Shown: positions 33,607-43,399, counted from the first letter of the stretch. The stretch: DNA of 64,000 bases from Picosynechococcus sp. PCC 7117 (GCF_001693275.1 NZ_CP016477.1:992001-1056000), one strand, 5' to 3'. Notes: a model not told the origin generated them from the sequence alone. Program-made: numbers and translations.

Positions 33607-34569
33607 ATGTTTATCCGCAATGTAACGGCGATCGCCTTGTTGGGCCTCTTTTGGTTCCAGGGAGCAGCTAGTCACAGTCATCCAGTTCCCCAGGGGCCAA
33701 CCCCAATTCTCTTGGCCCAGGCAACGACCTTTGAGGTGGGTGATAAAGTTGACATCGAGCGGCAAGGGAGTTGGCGTCCCGGTGAAATCCTTGCTATCCA
33801 AAGTGCTCCCGAAGCAGCCGTGCGTTATCAAGTGCGGTATTTGGACGTGGGATTCGTGGAAGACAATGTCAGCCCAGAAAGATTACGGCCAACCGTCGCT
33901 ACTCAACCTGTAGCGGGCCGCTTACCCCAAATCAATAGCGTCAGTGAACCCATTTATGTCGAACGGGATGGCGTTTGGGTCGAAGCCAGTATTCGTACTT
34001 ACAGCTATAGCTCCCGCACGGGAAATCGCTTTACGGTGCAATATCGCGACAATGGCCGCCTTGAAACAGATGTTGTGGCCCAACGGGTGCGTTCAGTGGC
34101 AGAGGCAAAAGCCGCCGGGATTGAAGTGAGTGAATTTGATCTCTCCACCCAGGCTGGCATCGAACAGATGTTAGCGGCCCATAATGAGTGGCGATCGCCC
34201 CACAATTTGCCAGATTTAGTTTGGTCAGAAACCCTCGCCAACCATGCCCAAACTTGGGCCGAACGCTTAGCAGCCCAGGAGAGGGTAGAACACAACACCA
34301 GCGATGACTACGGTGAAAATATTGCGAAGTCTAGTAATTTAGTGCTCTCGCCGACGGCGGTGGTGAATCTTTGGGGAAACGAAATCCAGGACTATGACTA
34401 CGGCACTAACCGCTGCCAACCAGGTAAAGTGTGTGGCCACTATACCCAAATCGTGTGGCGTGATACGGAGAAAGTCGGTTGTGGTATGGTGCGTAAGGAT
34501 AATGGTTGGGAAGTTTGGGTCTGCAACTATGATCCCCCCGGTAATTACCGGGGTCAGCGACCTTACTAA
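33607..34569 (+). CDS. secreted CAP/SCP-domain protein with two Agenet-like modules
   Basis: A 320-residue secreted protein. Signal peptide (ALLGLFWFQGAASHSH region), then two Tudor/Agenet-like beta modules (VGDKVDIERQGSWRPGEI ... VRYLDVGFVEDNV; and YVERDGVWVEASIRTY ... VQYRDNGRLETDV), and a C-terminal CAP domain (MLAAHNEWRSPHNLPDLVW, HYTQIVWRDTEKVGCG, VCNYDPPGN). CAP domains bind lipids, metals or have proteolytic-like sites, with unknown role in cyanobacteria. The combination with paired beta modules is unusual to me. Confidence 0.85.
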   Translation: MFIRNVTAIALLGLFWFQGAASHSHPVPQGPTPILLAQATTFEVGDKVDIERQGSWRPGEILAIQSAPEAAVRYQVRYLDVGFVEDNVSPERLRPTVATQPVAGRLPQINSVSEPIYVERDGVWVEASIRTYSYSSRTGNRFTVQYRDNGRLETDVVAQRVRSVAEAKAAGIEVSEFDLSTQAGIEQMLAAHNEWRSPHNLPDLVWSETLANHAQTWAERLAAQERVEHNTSDDYGENIAKSSNLVLSPTAVVNLWGNEIQDYDYGTNRCQPGKVCGHYTQIVWRDTEKVGCGMVRKDNGWEVWVCNYDPPGNYRGQRPY

Positions 34570-34687
34570 GCCCTGGGGATTGGACAATATTTTTCAGGTA
34601 AAAAACAGCAAGCACCGCACTGTCCGCAAAGCATCAGCATCAAGCCAGAACTTTTAAAAAATACAGCACCCGTGCCCGCACACAGGA

Positions 34688-35521
34688 TTAGGCAAATTGT
34701 TTCTGGCGCATCTGGCGAATTTTAATCCCCTGTTGGGCCGATTCCATAAACTGCGACACCCGCAACGGATCAATGGGTTCACTGAGCTTGCCATGACGTT
34801 TGAGGGAACTGGCGACAATGGCCCCGTCGGCCACCTGGAGGAGGTTGCCGATATTCTCCCAGGTGGCACCACTACCAATCAAAATCGGCGTATCCCCTGC
34901 ATTGGCACGGGCATCTTTCAAGTCGTCCATTTTCGGCACTTGACCCGTCGCCCAACCAGAGAGAATTACTGCATCGGCTAAACCCCGCTCTACGGTGTCG
35001 TGGATGGCGGCGGTGAGGTTAGGCGTACTGATGGGGTGGGCGTGTTTCACTAAGACATCTGCCAAGATTGCTACGTCTGCATCGAGTTCGCGGCGGTATT
35101 TCAGCAGTTCGTAGGCATTGCCTTCAATTAAGCCTTGGTCGGTGGCCATTACCCCGGTGAGCACATTCACACGAATAAACTGGGCGCCAGTACAGGCGGC
35201 GATCGCCATCGCACTTTTGGCATCATTGCGGAGGACATTAAGCCCCAGGGGAACAGTCACCAACCCCGCAAGACGATCCATGATTAGGGTCATGGCACTA
35301 ATGGTGGCGGGATCAACCCGGTCTTTTGTGAAGGGGGCATCAAAGAAGTTTTCGATAATAATGCCGTCAATCCCCCCCGCAGCGAGGGCCGTTGCTTCCT
35401 GTTCCGCGCGGTCCATCACCTGACGAAAGTCACCTCCCCAACGGGCAGAGGTGGGCAAAGGCAACAGGTGAACAACGCCAAGGATGGGATTTTCGGTCTG
35501 GAAAAGATGTTTGAGATCCAC
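34688..35521 (-). CDS. btpA: BtpA-family photosystem I biogenesis protein
   Basis: A 277-residue TIM-barrel-like protein. In Synechocystis, BtpA is a thylakoid-associated factor needed to accumulate PsaA/PsaB at low temperature (established for that homologue). Recognisable segments: NPILGVVHLLPLP, GIDGIIIENFFDAPF, FIRVNVLTGVMATDQGLIEG, and DTPILIGSGAT. Length matches the family. Confidence 0.92.
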   Translation of the reverse strand: MDLKHLFQTENPILGVVHLLPLPTSARWGGDFRQVMDRAEQEATALAAGGIDGIIIENFFDAPFTKDRVDPATISAMTLIMDRLAGLVTVPLGLNVLRNDAKSAMAIAACTGAQFIRVNVLTGVMATDQGLIEGNAYELLKYRRELDADVAILADVLVKHAHPISTPNLTAAIHDTVERGLADAVILSGWATGQVPKMDDLKDARANAGDTPILIGSGATWENIGNLLQVADGAIVASSLKRHGKLSEPIDPLRVSQFMESAQQGIKIRQMRQKQFA

Positions 35522-35758
35522 TGATTTTCTTTACGTTCGTTTGTACAGGGTCACTCCCACAGGAGCGATGCCTCGTCACCTTTGCAGGCTTGGGATAGGG
35601 CGTAAATTAGTATATCAGGGGCAGGCCTCCCCAAAATTTTGTTTCCCCGAAGAAAAGGCGATCGCCTCCATAATTCACCACAGGAATCGAACCAGCCCAT
35701 GTCACAATAGGAGGATTGCGACCCACAGTGCAAAAGACAGAAGAAACAGAATCAACCT

Positions 35759-36736
35759 ATGGATATCAAAGACGGTTTTGTTGGTGCAGTTGGCAACACC
35801 CCCCTCATTCGCCTAAACAGTTTTAGTGAAGCAACGGGCTGTGAAATTTTAGGCAAAGCAGAATTTCTCAATCCCGGTGGTTCCGTCAAAGACCGGGCCG
35901 CCCTCTACATCATCAAAGACGCCGAAGAACGGGGCCTGCTCAAACCTGGTGGCACCGTTGTCGAAGGCACCGCAGGAAACACAGGCATTGGTCTGGTTCA
36001 TATCTGCAATGCCAAGGGTTACAAATGCATCATTGTGATCCCCGAAACCCAGTCCCAAGAAAAAATTGATCTGCTCCGCACTCTGGGGGCCGAAGTGATT
36101 ACGGTTCCAGCCGTGCCCTATGCCGACCCTAACAATTACGTGAAATATTCCCAACGGCTCGCCGCAGAGACAGAAAATGCGATCTGGGCCAATCAGTTTG
36201 ATAATCTGGCCAACCGCCGCGCCCACTACGAAACCACTGGCCCCGAAATTTGGGCTCAAACCGACGGCAAAATTGATGCTTGGACGGCTGCTACGGGTAC
36301 TGGGGGCACCTATGCTGGCACCGCCCTCTACCTGAAGGAAAAAAATCCTGACGTTAAATGTGTCGTGGCCGATCCCATGGGCAGTGTGCTCTACAGCTAT
36401 GTGAAAACGGGCAAACTCGACCGGGAAGGGGGGTCGATCACGGAAGGCATTGGTCAAGGACGCATTACCGCCAATATGGAAGGGGTGCCCATGGACGACG
36501 CCATTCGGGTTGATGACCAGGAAGCGGTACGGGTTGTGTATCAACTTCTCAAAAAAGATGGCCTGTTTATGGGAGGCTCCGTGGGGATTAATGTCGGTGC
36601 TGCCTATGCCCTCGCCAAGGAAATGGGGCCGGGTCATACGATTGTGACGGTGTTGTGTGACAGTGGCGCTCGTTATCAATCTCGCCTCTTTAACCCAGAA
36701 TGGCTCGCCAGTAAAGGGCTATCTATTCCTAACTAA
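35759..36736 (+). CDS. cysK: cysteine synthase
   Basis: PLP enzyme making cysteine from O-acetylserine and sulfide. 325 residues, with PLP Lys44 in NPGGSVKDRAA, the substrate loop EGTAGNTGIG, the phosphate loop TGTGGTYAGT, and MGGSVGINVG. It is of the slightly longer class A type common in cyanobacteria. Transcribed alone with a 237-base upstream gap. Confidence 0.93.
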   Translation: MDIKDGFVGAVGNTPLIRLNSFSEATGCEILGKAEFLNPGGSVKDRAALYIIKDAEERGLLKPGGTVVEGTAGNTGIGLVHICNAKGYKCIIVIPETQSQEKIDLLRTLGAEVITVPAVPYADPNNYVKYSQRLAAETENAIWANQFDNLANRRAHYETTGPEIWAQTDGKIDAWTAATGTGGTYAGTALYLKEKNPDVKCVVADPMGSVLYSYVKTGKLDREGGSITEGIGQGRITANMEGVPMDDAIRVDDQEAVRVVYQLLKKDGLFMGGSVGINVGAAYALAKEMGPGHTIVTVLCDSGARYQSRLFNPEWLASKGLSIPN

Positions 36737-36862
36737 TATTCAAACTATGTAAGGAGAGTAAAGGTGAGTAACCTTAGTCTGAAAGCTACCAAAGTTAGCC
36801 ATATTTACAGTTAGGGGAATGATGAGGATATAGTCAAATAAAAAACTTGTCATTTAGATCCT

Positions 36863-37617
36863 ATGAGTGAATTTTGGCTTTGGTTCTTTGCCATCATTGG
36901 GATTATCTCCTGTGTCCTGGCCTTGTTGCTGATTCTTGCCTCGTTGATGCCTCCTGAAACTGAATCTCCTTCAGATGAAAAAATTGCCCAAAAGCAAAAA
37001 GAGGCACTAGATACAATTGAAATCCTCGGACGGCAAGGTGATGAAAAATTTGCCGCAAGAGATTGGCAAGCAGCGATTTCAATTTATAAAAGAGTTATTG
37101 AACTTTGTCGCAACGTTGAACTGAAAGAAGTTGAGAAAACTTCGTATGATCTTTGCGGCATCAGCGCGATGCATTTAGGGAATTTTGAAGTTGCAATTTT
37201 CTATTTTTCTAAAGGTACTAAAGAAGATGCATATCTGTATAATCGTGCAATCGCTCATTACTCTTTTGACAATTATTTAGAGTGCATAGAAGATTGCATT
37301 CAAGTATCTCGTGAAAATGGAAGCTATGCCCCATCGTTTTGGTTAAGAGGACTAGCACGCCTAGAAATAGGAGACAGAACGATGGCAATCAATGATTTTA
37401 AAAAGCTGTTGAGCTAGACAAAAAACATGGAAATGATTATGGCGAAGATCATCACAGCTACTATTTTCGTGCTTTAGCTTACATATTTGTTAATCAGAAA
37501 CAAAAAGCAAAGCTAGACATAGAACAAGCTCTAAAATGGGCAGGTGAAGTCAAAGATACTTTCTACGAAGCAAAAATCCATGAATTACAGAAAAAATTAA
37601 ACTCTCAAGTACTATGA
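36863..37617 (+). pseudogene. TPR membrane-anchored protein, frameshifted
   Basis: An N-terminal membrane helix (FWLWFFAIIGIISCVLALLLI) leads into TPR-like helices. Frame 1 stops at 37417 after NDFKKLLS. One extra A in the run of five at 37399-37404 would instead give NDFKKAVELDKKHGNDYGE and continue through SYYFRALAYIFVNQKQKAK to the TGA at 37617, completing the last TPR unit. A one-base loss in a homopolymer, or a sequencing error, is therefore likely. The gene is AT-rich with no HIP1 site. Function unknown; TPRs mediate protein contacts. Confidence 0.85.
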
Positions 37618-37686
37618 GGAGATAGTAAATGACTTTGTCAACTGAAATTTTGATTGTGCTAACTGACAATTGTGTGGATTGATTTT

Positions 37687-37797
37687 ATGGAAACCCAAAC
37701 TTTAGATATTGTGATGGGCATCTTGGCGTTTTTGATCGTTGCCAGCGGTTTATTCATGCTGATCAAAGGCACCACAGCGATGAACGATAAAGAATAA
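37687..37797 (+). CDS. small single-span membrane protein (36 aa)
   Basis: Begins METQTLDIVMGILAF and ends TTAMNDKE, with one hydrophobic span (IVMGILAFLIVASGLFML). Size and layout are like the small subunits of photosynthetic or NDH complexes, but I cannot match it to a named one. HIP1-free, on the plus strand just before convergent radA. Weak GGA ribosome site. Moderately sure it is a gene because the frame is compact and membrane-like. Confidence 0.55.
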   Translation: METQTLDIVMGILAFLIVASGLFMLIKGTTAMNDKE

Positions 37798-37837
37798 GTC
37801 CGTTAAATTGCTCAAACTCCAATTGCCTTAACGGGGT

Positions 37838-39259
37838 CTATTCTTTGCCATCGGCAGGCAGGGCAGCGACGATTGCATCCAGCACGCGAGCCACGGGAAT
37901 AATATCGAGGTTCAAACCGTCTGGTAACTTTTGGCCTTTGGGCACAATGGCACGGGTAAAGCCTAATTTCATTGCTTCCTTGAGGCGAGTTTCGAGGTGA
38001 GAAACAGGCCGAATTTGTCCCCCCAAACCCACTTCCCCGATCAGCACAGTCTGGGGTGAAACAAGGCGATCGCGGAAACTAGCGACCAAAGCAATGGCAA
38101 TCCCCAGATCAACGGCGGGTTCCGAAACTGTCAGACCGCCCGCCGAAGCCACATAGGCGTCTAACTTAGAAAGGGGAATGCCCACTCGCTTTTCTAACAC
38201 CGCCAAAATTTGCTGGAGACGAGAATAATCAACGCCTGTGGTGGAACGCCGAGGGGAAGAATAACTGGTGGGACTGACTAGGGCTTGCAATTCTACTAAA
38301 AGGGGCCGGGTGCCTTCACAGGCAACAACGGTGGCGGTACCGGGGGTGGCCTCTTCGCGGTTACCGAGGAAAAGTTCTGAAGGATTGAGCACTTCCTCTA
38401 AACCCTGTTCTCCCATCTCGAAAATTCCCACCTCATGGGTCGCCCCAAAGCGATTTTTCACGGAACGCAACAGCCGATGGGAGGCATATCTATCTCCCTC
38501 GAAATACAGCACCGTATCAACGAGGTGTTCCAAAACCCGTGGCCCGGCGATCGCCCCTTCCTTGGTGACATGACCGACGATAAACAGCGTAATGTTTTCC
38601 CGCTTCGCCACTTGCATCAAAGCCGAGGTACATTCCCGCACCTGGGACACTGAACCGGGGGCGGAACCCAAGGCGGAATAATACAAGGTCTGAATACTAT
38701 CGATCACTGCCACCTGGGGCTGGAGAGTTTCCAACTCAGCCAAAATCGTTTCGAGGCCCGTTTCCGTTAGTACATATAAATTTTCTTCTGGGGGGTGGGC
38801 TGCATCCCGGAGGCGATCGCCCCGGAGTTTGATTTGCTGGCCCGATTCCTCCGCCGACACATACAAAATTCTTGGTAAACTTGTGCTGAGTTGATAGGCC
38901 ACCTGGAGTAATAATGTCGATTTCCCAATGCCCGGATCGCCCCCAATCAACACCAAAGAGCCAGGCACTAAGCCACCCCCAAGCACCCGGTCTAATTCCC
39001 CAAACCCAGACCCAAAGCGCATCCGTTGGCGAGTATCAATATCTGTAAATTTCACCGCAGTGCGAGAGACTGGACTGGCTGTTTTTCTGGTTGTTTTCGG
39101 CTTATGGTGCCAGGTACGACTCACACCAGTACTGCTTTCCTTTTCGCGGATCTCTTCTTGCAGCGACCCATAGACCCCACAATCTGGGCATTTACCGAGC
39201 CATTGCCGCGCCTCTGCCCCACATTCACGACACACATAAACCGTTTTTGCCTTAGCCAT
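37838..39259 (-). CDS. radA: DNA repair protein RadA
   Basis: RecA-like ATPase that drives branch migration during recombination and repair. 473 residues: N-terminal zinc finger CRECG...CPDCG, Walker A GGDPGIGKST, the RadA signature KNRFGATHEVG, and a C-terminal Lon-protease-like domain (SKLDAYVASAGGLTVSEPAVDL). Complete and normal in length. Divergent from rpaB. Confidence 0.96.
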   Translation of the reverse strand: MAKAKTVYVCRECGAEARQWLGKCPDCGVYGSLQEEIREKESSTGVSRTWHHKPKTTRKTASPVSRTAVKFTDIDTRQRMRFGSGFGELDRVLGGGLVPGSLVLIGGDPGIGKSTLLLQVAYQLSTSLPRILYVSAEESGQQIKLRGDRLRDAAHPPEENLYVLTETGLETILAELETLQPQVAVIDSIQTLYYSALGSAPGSVSQVRECTSALMQVAKRENITLFIVGHVTKEGAIAGPRVLEHLVDTVLYFEGDRYASHRLLRSVKNRFGATHEVGIFEMGEQGLEEVLNPSELFLGNREEATPGTATVVACEGTRPLLVELQALVSPTSYSSPRRSTTGVDYSRLQQILAVLEKRVGIPLSKLDAYVASAGGLTVSEPAVDLGIAIALVASFRDRLVSPQTVLIGEVGLGGQIRPVSHLETRLKEAMKLGFTRAIVPKGQKLPDGLNLDIIPVARVLDAIVAALPADGKE

Positions 39260-39480
39260 GACTTGTCATCTCCCCATCACAATGAATTTCCCTCGGTGGC
39301 AGCATCACCCCGAAAAACCGCACACTTTCCAAAATAAATCTTAAAAAACTTCTCATTTTCCCGAAAACCCGACCTCAGACTCCCATCAGATTTCAGGAAA
39401 GCGATATTCTTATATCTAGATAACTCTACTTAATAAACTTCAACAACACTTACCGAAAGTCAACAGGAGCGTGAAGGAAC

Positions 39481-40209
39481 TTGGAAAATCATAAAGAAAG
39501 AATTCTTGTCGTTGACGACGAAGCCAGCATCCGCCGCATCCTCGAAACCCGCCTTTCCATGATTGGTTACGAGGTTGTGACCGCCGCTGATGGTGAAGAA
39601 GCCCTCGCCACATTTGATGAAGCAGACCCCGATCTTGTGGTTCTCGATGTGATGATGCCCAAGCTCGATGGCTATGGCGTCTGCCAAGAACTCCGCAAAG
39701 AATCCGATGTGCCGATTATTATGCTCACAGCCCTTGGGGATGTGGCGGACCGCATCACAGGTTTGGAGCTTGGGGCCGATGATTACGTCGTAAAACCATT
39801 CTCCCCCAAAGAACTAGAAGCGCGCATCCGTTCTGTCCTGCGGCGTGTTGAAAAAAATGGTGGTACGGGCATTCCTAGCTCTGGGGTTATCCATGTGGGT
39901 TCGATCCGCATTGATACCAATAAGCGCCAGGTCTACAAAGGCGATGAACGTATTCGACTCACAGGGATGGAGTTTAGCCTGTTGGAATTACTGGTCAGCC
40001 GTTCTGGGGAACCTTTTTCTCGCTCAGAAATCCTCCAAGAAGTTTGGGGCTACACCCCAGAGCGCCATGTGGATACCCGCGTTGTGGATGTGCATATTTC
40101 CCGGTTGCGCGCCAAACTAGAAGATGACCCCAGCAATCCCGAACTTATTTTGACAGCCAGAGGTACAGGTTATCTGTTTCAGCGGATCCTCGAACCGGGT
40201 GATGAATAA
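39481..40209 (+). CDS. rpaB: OmpR-type response regulator RpaB
   Basis: RpaB (Ycf27) is an essential regulator of high-light and photosystem genes, binding HLR1 sites. 242 residues from a TTG start (MENHKERILVVDDEAS) with AGGAG at 39465-39469; upstream is closed by TGA, so no longer reading. Receiver: acidic pocket DD, phosphoacceptor Asp56 in VVLDVMMPK, Lys in VKPFSP. The winged-helix domain follows (HVDTRVVDVHISRLRAKL). The receiver opening RRILETRLSMIGYEVVTAADGE is the RpaB pattern. Confidence 0.92.
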   Translation: MENHKERILVVDDEASIRRILETRLSMIGYEVVTAADGEEALATFDEADPDLVVLDVMMPKLDGYGVCQELRKESDVPIIMLTALGDVADRITGLELGADDYVVKPFSPKELEARIRSVLRRVEKNGGTGIPSSGVIHVGSIRIDTNKRQVYKGDERIRLTGMEFSLLELLVSRSGEPFSRSEILQEVWGYTPERHVDTRVVDVHISRLRAKLEDDPSNPELILTARGTGYLFQRILEPGDE

Positions 40210-40372
40210 CCCCAAGAATTGTACGGATAAACTTTTAAGATCATGGTTGGGATGAATGTTTGACCGTGGTCTTAAATTTTGACTGGGGATGCTAGATCTG
40301 ACGCAAGGTCTCTAAACGACGAACCGTCTTCTGTACCTACTAACTTTTTTGCTGCAAACTATCTCCTTTGCC

Positions 40373-42373
40373 ATGAATTTTCGCCTCCCCCAACAGCGCT
40401 GGCACATTGCCGATCGCCAACCGGACATCACCCAATCATTGGTTGAGGCGATGGGCCTTAATCCGCTTGTGGCCCAGGTTTTAGTGAATCGCAATATTCG
40501 CACGCCAGAGCAGGCGAAGATCTACATCCAGCCGGAATCCCAGCGATTACCTGCGCCCTTGGTGGAATTTGAGGATCTGGCCCTCAGTGTGGAACTTCTC
40601 CAGGAGGCGATCGCCGAAGAAACTCTCATGGCCATTTGTGGCGATTATGATGCCGATGGCATGACCAGCACTGCTCTGTTGTTGCGGGCCTTGGGCCATG
40701 TGGGAGCCAAGGTAACCTACGCGATCCCCAGTCGCATGAAAGATGGCTACGGAATCAATGAGCGCATCGTCACCGAGCTCGCTGAGGAAGGGGTGGGCTT
40801 AATTCTCACGGTGGACAATGGCATTTCTGCTTACGAGCCGATCAATTTGGCACGGGATCTGGGTCTAGATGTGATCATCACTGACCACCATGACTTGCCG
40901 GATCAATTGCCGCCCGCCAATGCGATTCTGAATCCAAAGTTATTGCCGACCATGTCTCCTTATGCTGGTTTAGCCGGGGTTGGGGTAGCTTATGTGCTGG
41001 CGGTGTCCCTCGCCCAGGCGGTAGACAAGCTAGAAGGGCTCACCAGCCAAATTTTAGAATTATTTACCCTGGGGACCATCGCTGATCTGGCGCCCTTAAC
41101 CGGGGTGAACCGTCGCTGGTTGAAGCGTGGCCTCAAGCTTTTACCCCAGTCGGAGTTGGCAGGGGTGCAGGCCCTCATGCAAATTGCCGGGGTCGATGAC
41201 CAAAAGAAACAACTCAAGCCCGATGATATTGGCTTTCGCCTCGGCCCCCGGATTAATGCCGTTGGTCGCATTGATGATCCCCAAAAAGTAATTGAATTGC
41301 TAACTACCGACGAACCGGGTTTGGCCCTAGAGCGGGCGATGCAATGTGAGCAGATCAATAAGCAGCGCCAGGAGATGTGCACCCAGATCGAAGCGGAGGC
41401 GATCGCCCTAGTAGAAGAAACCCCCATCGATTACCAAGGACAGCGAGTGTTGGTGGTGTGCAAAGAAGAATGGCACCATGGCGTGATCGGCATTGTCGCT
41501 TCCCGGTTGGTCGAACGCTATGGCGTGCCCGTTTTTATCTGTACTGCTGAGGAAGATGGCAAAATTCGCGGTTCCGCCCGGGGCATCGAAGAATTTAATG
41601 TGTTTGAGGCGCTGAACTATTGCCAAGATCTCCTGGGTAAATTTGGGGGCCACAAAGCTGCCGGGGGATTTTCCCTTGCCAGAGATAACCTAGCTGCGTT
41701 TACCGAAAAGCTTAGTGAATTTGCCCACCAATTGCTCGAACCCGAACACCTAAAACCCCTGGTGAAAATTGACGGGGCGGTAAATTTCACGGATTTAACC
41801 CCAGAGTTTTACCAACAGATTGATCAACTCCATCCCTGGGGCATTGGCAATCCAGAACCGATTTTCTGGACAAAAAATGTACAAATTCTAGAGCAACGTA
41901 CCATTGGCAAAAATCACCTAAAATTCAGCCTCGGCCAAACCATCGCCGGTCAAACATTCACCATTAAGGCGATCGCCTGGCAATGGGGAGACTATTTGCC
42001 ACTTCCCCCAACCCTGGACATTGCTTACAAACTCAAAGAAAATCGCTGGAATGGTGAGGTGAACCTAGAGCTAGAATTGGTCGGGGCGCGTCCCAGTGAA
42101 GCCCCGCGTCCTGCGGTTCCAGACCGAGAAATGTCTCCCCAAGCTCAACCTCAGCACTCAGAAAAGACTTTTCTGTTTAATGACCGGACCTATTTCTGTA
42201 CCCTCGCGGATCAGGGATTGACCCTCAGAATTCGCAATGATCAAGGCAAGTTATTGGCGATCAAAAAAGGTCAACGGCAGGGCAAACTCGGTGAGCAAAC
42301 CGTTGATGTTACCCAACCCCCTTTTTTTCAGATGATCAAAACGGCGATCGCCACCCTCGAACAAGCCAACTAA
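40373..42373 (+). CDS. recJ: single-stranded-DNA exonuclease RecJ
   Basis: 5'-3' ssDNA exonuclease in recombination and mismatch repair. 666 residues from MNFRLPQQRW (a TTG 24 bases earlier is possible). DHH-family motifs: CGDYDADGMTST, ILTVDNGIS, ITDHHDLP, and the DHHA1 part with GSARGIEEFNV and GGHKAAGGFS. The C-terminal 80 residues are an extension beyond the core. Six HIP1 sites or near copies mark it as resident. Confidence 0.93.
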   Translation: MNFRLPQQRWHIADRQPDITQSLVEAMGLNPLVAQVLVNRNIRTPEQAKIYIQPESQRLPAPLVEFEDLALSVELLQEAIAEETLMAICGDYDADGMTSTALLLRALGHVGAKVTYAIPSRMKDGYGINERIVTELAEEGVGLILTVDNGISAYEPINLARDLGLDVIITDHHDLPDQLPPANAILNPKLLPTMSPYAGLAGVGVAYVLAVSLAQAVDKLEGLTSQILELFTLGTIADLAPLTGVNRRWLKRGLKLLPQSELAGVQALMQIAGVDDQKKQLKPDDIGFRLGPRINAVGRIDDPQKVIELLTTDEPGLALERAMQCEQINKQRQEMCTQIEAEAIALVEETPIDYQGQRVLVVCKEEWHHGVIGIVASRLVERYGVPVFICTAEEDGKIRGSARGIEEFNVFEALNYCQDLLGKFGGHKAAGGFSLARDNLAAFTEKLSEFAHQLLEPEHLKPLVKIDGAVNFTDLTPEFYQQIDQLHPWGIGNPEPIFWTKNVQILEQRTIGKNHLKFSLGQTIAGQTFTIKAIAWQWGDYLPLPPTLDIAYKLKENRWNGEVNLELELVGARPSEAPRPAVPDREMSPQAQPQHSEKTFLFNDRTYFCTLADQGLTLRIRNDQGKLLAIKKGQRQGKLGEQTVDVTQPPFFQMIKTAIATLEQAN

Positions 42374-42443
42374 ATCAACACAAAAAAGGACAACTCTCCC
42401 GTCGGTTTGTTGCCCCTGCGCACAATTTGTTTTTGAGAAAAAA

Positions 42444-42575
42444 TTACATATCGCCGCCACGAATGGCCAACAAAAAGATAACAACAGGCCCCGAAATGAG
42501 GATCAAAGAGACAAAAGTCAACTGAAAAATCACTTCAAAGTTGAGGCTACCAAAAAAACCTGTGATAAAATCCAT
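42444..42575 (-). CDS. psb30: photosystem II protein Psb30 (Ycf12)
   Basis: A 43-residue one-span PSII subunit at the complex periphery. Translation begins [16 protein letters not shown] and continues [19 protein letters not shown], ending AIRGGDM; the [10 protein letters not shown] core is diagnostic. GGAGAAAT precedes the ATG. Convergent with recJ; transcribed alone. Confidence 0.92.
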   Translation of the reverse strand: MDFITGFFGSLNFEVIFQLTFVSLILISGPVVIFLLAIRGGDM

Positions 42576-42725
42576 ATTTCTCCTATTCCTGAGTTAATGC
42601 AAAAAACAGGGTAAATTTTTTTTTCCTAAAAATCAATGTCTATCATACCCCGTCAGGCCTGCCTTGCTTTGCTGAGAATAGGCAAAAATCAATGAAGTTT
42701 TGTAACGCCCCGGAGACGGATCCCG

Positions 42726-43085
42726 ATGCCCACTTGGCAATGTATTGAAAATTGTGGTGCCTGCTGCCACCTCGAACCCGGCGATCGCCCCGACCTTGAG
42801 GACTACCTCACCCCCGCTCAACTGGAGCAATATCTCGCTATGGTTGGCCCCGACGGCTGGTGCATCAACTATGACCAAGCCCATCGCAAATGCACGATCT
42901 ACACCGAACGTCCCCGCTTTTGCCGTGTCCTCCCAGAAACGTTTACCGAAATGTTCGATGTGCCCACCGAAGAGTTACAACAATTTGCCATTGATTGCTG
43001 CCTCGAGCACATCGATAGCATCTATGGTGACGAAAGCCCAGAAATGGAGCGCTATGTTGCCAAGGTCGTCAACATCGGACTGTAA
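42726..43085 (+). CDS. YkgJ-family cysteine-cluster protein
   Basis: A 119-residue protein with the YkgJ pattern: WQCIENCGACCHLEPGDR, WCINYDQAHRKCTIYTERPRFCRV, and DCCLEHID near the end. The cysteines are expected to bind zinc or an Fe-S cluster. Function unknown. Monocistronic, downstream of divergent psb30. Confidence 0.88.
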   Translation: MPTWQCIENCGACCHLEPGDRPDLEDYLTPAQLEQYLAMVGPDGWCINYDQAHRKCTIYTERPRFCRVLPETFTEMFDVPTEELQQFAIDCCLEHIDSIYGDESPEMERYVAKVVNIGL

Positions 43086-43159
43086 AAGGTTTTCCCGAAG
43101 AAGGATTTGATCCCAAGGATTAGGGGCCTTTTTTCCAAGGGCGAAACAAGACTTGCCCA

Positions 43160-43193
43160 AAAAGAAAGAGTACCAGCCCAAGGACTCTGGTAC
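43160..43193 (-). terminator. terminator of the 46-residue gene
   Basis: On the minus strand, stem GTACCAG/CTGGTAC (43170-43193) with a 10-nt loop, then TCTTTCTTTTTGGG. Oriented to end transcription of 43259-43399. Confidence 0.6.
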
Positions 43194-43258
43194 CCATCGA
43201 TACTTGCAATACTGTTTAGTTGTTGATGCCCACAACCTAAAACCAAGTTGCCAACTAA

Positions 43259-43399
43259 CTAATCTAAATCTGATGATCCATCATAGGGATCCCCATCAAA
43301 GGGTTGTACCCCTACCTCTGGCACAGGTTCTTCATTCGGTGAAAAAATCCGATTGATGCCCTGTAAAACATACTGAAAAAGCTTTTCTAACGTTTTCAT
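43259..43399 (-). CDS. small conserved cyanobacterial protein (46 aa)
   Basis: Reads MKTLEKLFQYVLQGINRIFS then an acidic, Pro-rich tail with GVQPFDGDPYDG. The amphipathic helix plus the V(Q)PFxGDP tail recalls a family of very short proteins in cyanobacteria that I have seen annotated only as hypothetical. A hairpin terminator follows. Function unknown. Confidence 0.65.
   Translation of the reverse strand: MKTLEKLFQYVLQGINRIFSPNEEPVPEVGVQPFDGDPYDGSSDLD

Noticed and set aside
35849-36679. 276-residue minus-strand frame opposite cysK
   Set aside because: Antisense shadow of a clear cysteine synthase; composition rich in Gly/His/Phe as expected from the reverse of GC-biased codons.
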